Of a stretch of 64,000 bases of DNA, positions 62,810 through 64,000 are shown in pieces. The stretch comes from Rhodobacteraceae bacterium Alg238-R152 (GTDB lineage: Bacteria > Pseudomonadota > Alphaproteobacteria > Rhodobacterales > Rhodobacteraceae). The translations under genes and the position numbers were made by a program. Position 1 is the stretch's first letter, and each line of letters starts with the position of its first letter. The notes under the pieces were generated by a model that was not told where the DNA came from, made no database searches, and worked only from the letters and a program-made list of their open reading frames with translations. The stretch lies in NCBI GenBank assembly GCA_900537125.1, contig UNRJ01000001.1, forward strand, positions 727,570 through 791,569, in the 5' to 3' direction.

Positions 62810-63375
62810 GGTCTGACAACGGCATCTGTGGGGCCAAACATCTGTGTTCTGATTAAGTTGTGTTTTGTCTCAATACGGCCACTGTGAAATGGAGAATGAG
62901 GTAGGGCATTGGACCCCGCACCTGAGAAGTTGGAAACCATCAGGCTTGCCGAAAGATTAGATCAATCGGCACGTCTGACGTTGGCTAATCTGAGTATTCC
63001 ACACACCACATTCTGTCGCGCTTCTCGGAAGATTTTCTGAGCAAATCACCTGCCGGTTAGTGGAACGCTGGCCTCCGGCCGTGAAAACTGCATCTTGCAG
63101 GAAAGCTACGTCTTACCGGGTGATCTCGAGATCAGGTCAAAATCTTTGTCGATCCTACAATCACCAGAGATGTCACGAGAAACTGAAGGATAGCACATTG
63201 GCAGACGTTTACTTTGGACGGAAGAAAGACACTCTACAACCGAGAGAGAGGACCAAGCGAGAGACGCTCGAACGCGACGCTTGTATCGCCGGCAACGCCC
63301 CCGCAAATTAAACCAACCAGATGTGCCAAACGCTTTCTATAACCAATTTGGCCCCAATGGCGTTGACGTCAGACA
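62810..63375 (+). mobile_element. Internally deleted IS3-family element related to the left-hand IS
   Basis: The left end (GTCTGACAACGGCATCTGTGG near 62811) and right end (reverse complement TGTCTGACGTCAACGCC at 63375) match the end of the element at 1211. Between them are the remains of the orfA leader, then the N-terminus of OrfB (EKLETIRLAERLDQSARLTL, SIPHTTFCR) at about 62920-63030. A jump leads to the C-terminal part (CILQESYVLPGDLE, then after a frameshift YNHQRCHEKLKDSTLADVYF). Most of the transposase is missing, so the copy cannot move by itself. It is oriented opposite to the left-hand element. The remainder of 62650-62809 shows no gene. Confidence 0.75.
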
Positions 63376-63559
63376 CTCATGGCAGCTTGATCTGCGTTTC
63401 TGGTTCCAGATGTAGATTTAAGTTGGGATGGGGGCTGAAGGATTTGGGTTTTTTTCTTGCCTCCGCCGAAAATTCCCATCAATCGGAGCCCCCTTAACGG
63501 CTTGAAACCCACAAAGAGCGGCCTTGAGGTTGTTGCCGTCGCGGACCTGTTAAACTGCA

Positions 63560-64000
63560 TCAGGCGCCAAGTATACCTGGTAGACGCAGCCCGTGTTCAC
63601 GGGCGCAGTTGATCGCGCTGTCGTAGCCCGCATCTGCGTGACGCCAGACACCCGAGGCTGGATCATTCCACAAGACGCGCTCAAGCCGTTTCGCGGCTTC
63701 CGGTGTGCCGTCCGCACAGATCACCACGCCAGAATGTTGGCTAAAACCCATCCCAACACCGCCACCATGATGCAGGCTCACCCAAGTGGCGCCGGAGGCG
63801 GTGTTGATCAGCGCATTGAGCAACGGCCAGTCTGACACCGCATCGGAACCGTCTTTCATCGCCTCAGTTTCACGGTTGGGGGACGCCACCGATCCGCTGT
63901 CTAAGTGATCTCGACCAATCACGATCGGCGCCTTCAGTTCGCCGGACGCCACCATTTCGTTGAACATCAACCCGGCACGGTGACGATCTCCGAGCCCAAT
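63560..64000 (-). CDS. hutU: Urocanate hydratase, 3' part
   Basis: The C-terminal about 147 residues of urocanate hydratase, which converts urocanate to imidazolonepropionate in histidine degradation. Characteristic segments are [41 protein letters not shown] and [17 protein letters not shown]. The start lies beyond the right edge of the window, so length and the rest of the hut operon are not visible. The stop is 185 bp from the IS3 remnant; the gap 63376-63559 shows no convincing gene. Confidence 0.92.
   Translation of the reverse strand: MGLGDRHRAGLMFNEMVASGELKAPIVIGRDHLDSGSVASPNRETEAMKDGSDAVSDWPLLNALINTASGATWVSLHHGGGVGMGFSQHSGVVICADGTPEAAKRLERVLWNDPASGVWRHADAGYDSAINCAREHGLRLPGILGA

Noticed and set aside
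63369-63560. 63-codon minus-strand frame after hutU
   Set aside because: It starts at the hutU stop, has no ribosome-binding site of note or known family, and overlaps the end of the IS3 remnant.

Overview
The window looks like an accessory, strongly catabolic stretch of a marine alphaproteobacterium, most likely a Rhodobacterales/Roseobacter-clade organism. The inference rests on gene order and family membership: an smoEFGK-mtlK polyol locus of the Rhodobacter type, an Agrobacterium-type oxidative hexuronate pathway, several TRAP transporters, a hemP/hmuRSTUV haem locus, and moderately GC-rich coding DNA. No rRNA, tRNA or CRISPR was seen. Everything here comes from reading the sequence without database searches.

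Layout. 1-1211: 5' part of an IS3-family element (orfA and part of orfB, minus strand). 1.4-12.6 kb: oxidative D-galacturonate/D-glucuronate module (lactone isomerase, cycloisomerase, KdgD, uronate dehydrogenase, TRAP importer, RraA-family protein, GntR regulator, SDR, 2-oxoglutarate-semialdehyde dehydrogenase), enough to take a hexuronate to 2-oxoglutarate. Three near-identical 15-bp sites lie in front of its transcription units. 12.9-22.5 kb: a ten-gene minus-strand operon (cyclase-family hydrolase, cupin, SDR, 3-hydroxyacyl-CoA-dehydrogenase-like enzyme, LivKGFHM importer, beta-keto acid cleavage enzyme) divergent from an IclR regulator; I cannot assign its substrate. 22.5-32.4 kb: malonyl-CoA synthetase and decarboxylase divergent from FAH hydrolase, RutE-like nitroreductase, OsmC, a TRAP importer and an intradiol dioxygenase, closed by a GntR gene; one palindromic motif occurs at both regulatory ends. 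32.6-39.6 kb: LacI regulator, polyol ABC importer and mannitol dehydrogenase.

39.6-46.5 kb is a decaying haem-uptake locus between two fragments of an IS5-like element: hmuR, hmuT, hmuU and hmuV are all broken, while hmuS and hemP are intact. 46.6-56.6 kb: a complete operon that looks like oxidative L-fucose (or related 6-deoxy or aldohexose) catabolism: ribose-type ABC importer, Zn-alcohol dehydrogenase, SDR, RraA-family protein, an unusual GntR protein with two winged helices, a split UxaA-type dehydratase, an aldo/keto reductase, a lactonase and a mutarotase. 57-64 kb: a small lipoprotein, an L,D-transpeptidase, a wrecked hybrid histidine kinase, an alanine/sodium symporter, a universal stress protein, an internally deleted relative of the left-hand IS3 element, and the 3' end of hutU.

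The common theme is import plus oxidation of plant- or algae-derived sugars and acids, each module with its own regulator and transporter. The most promising leads for undescribed biology are the BKACE/cyclase operon, the malonate/intradiol-dioxygenase regulon, and the two sugar-acid pathways that carry RraA-family proteins of unassigned function.
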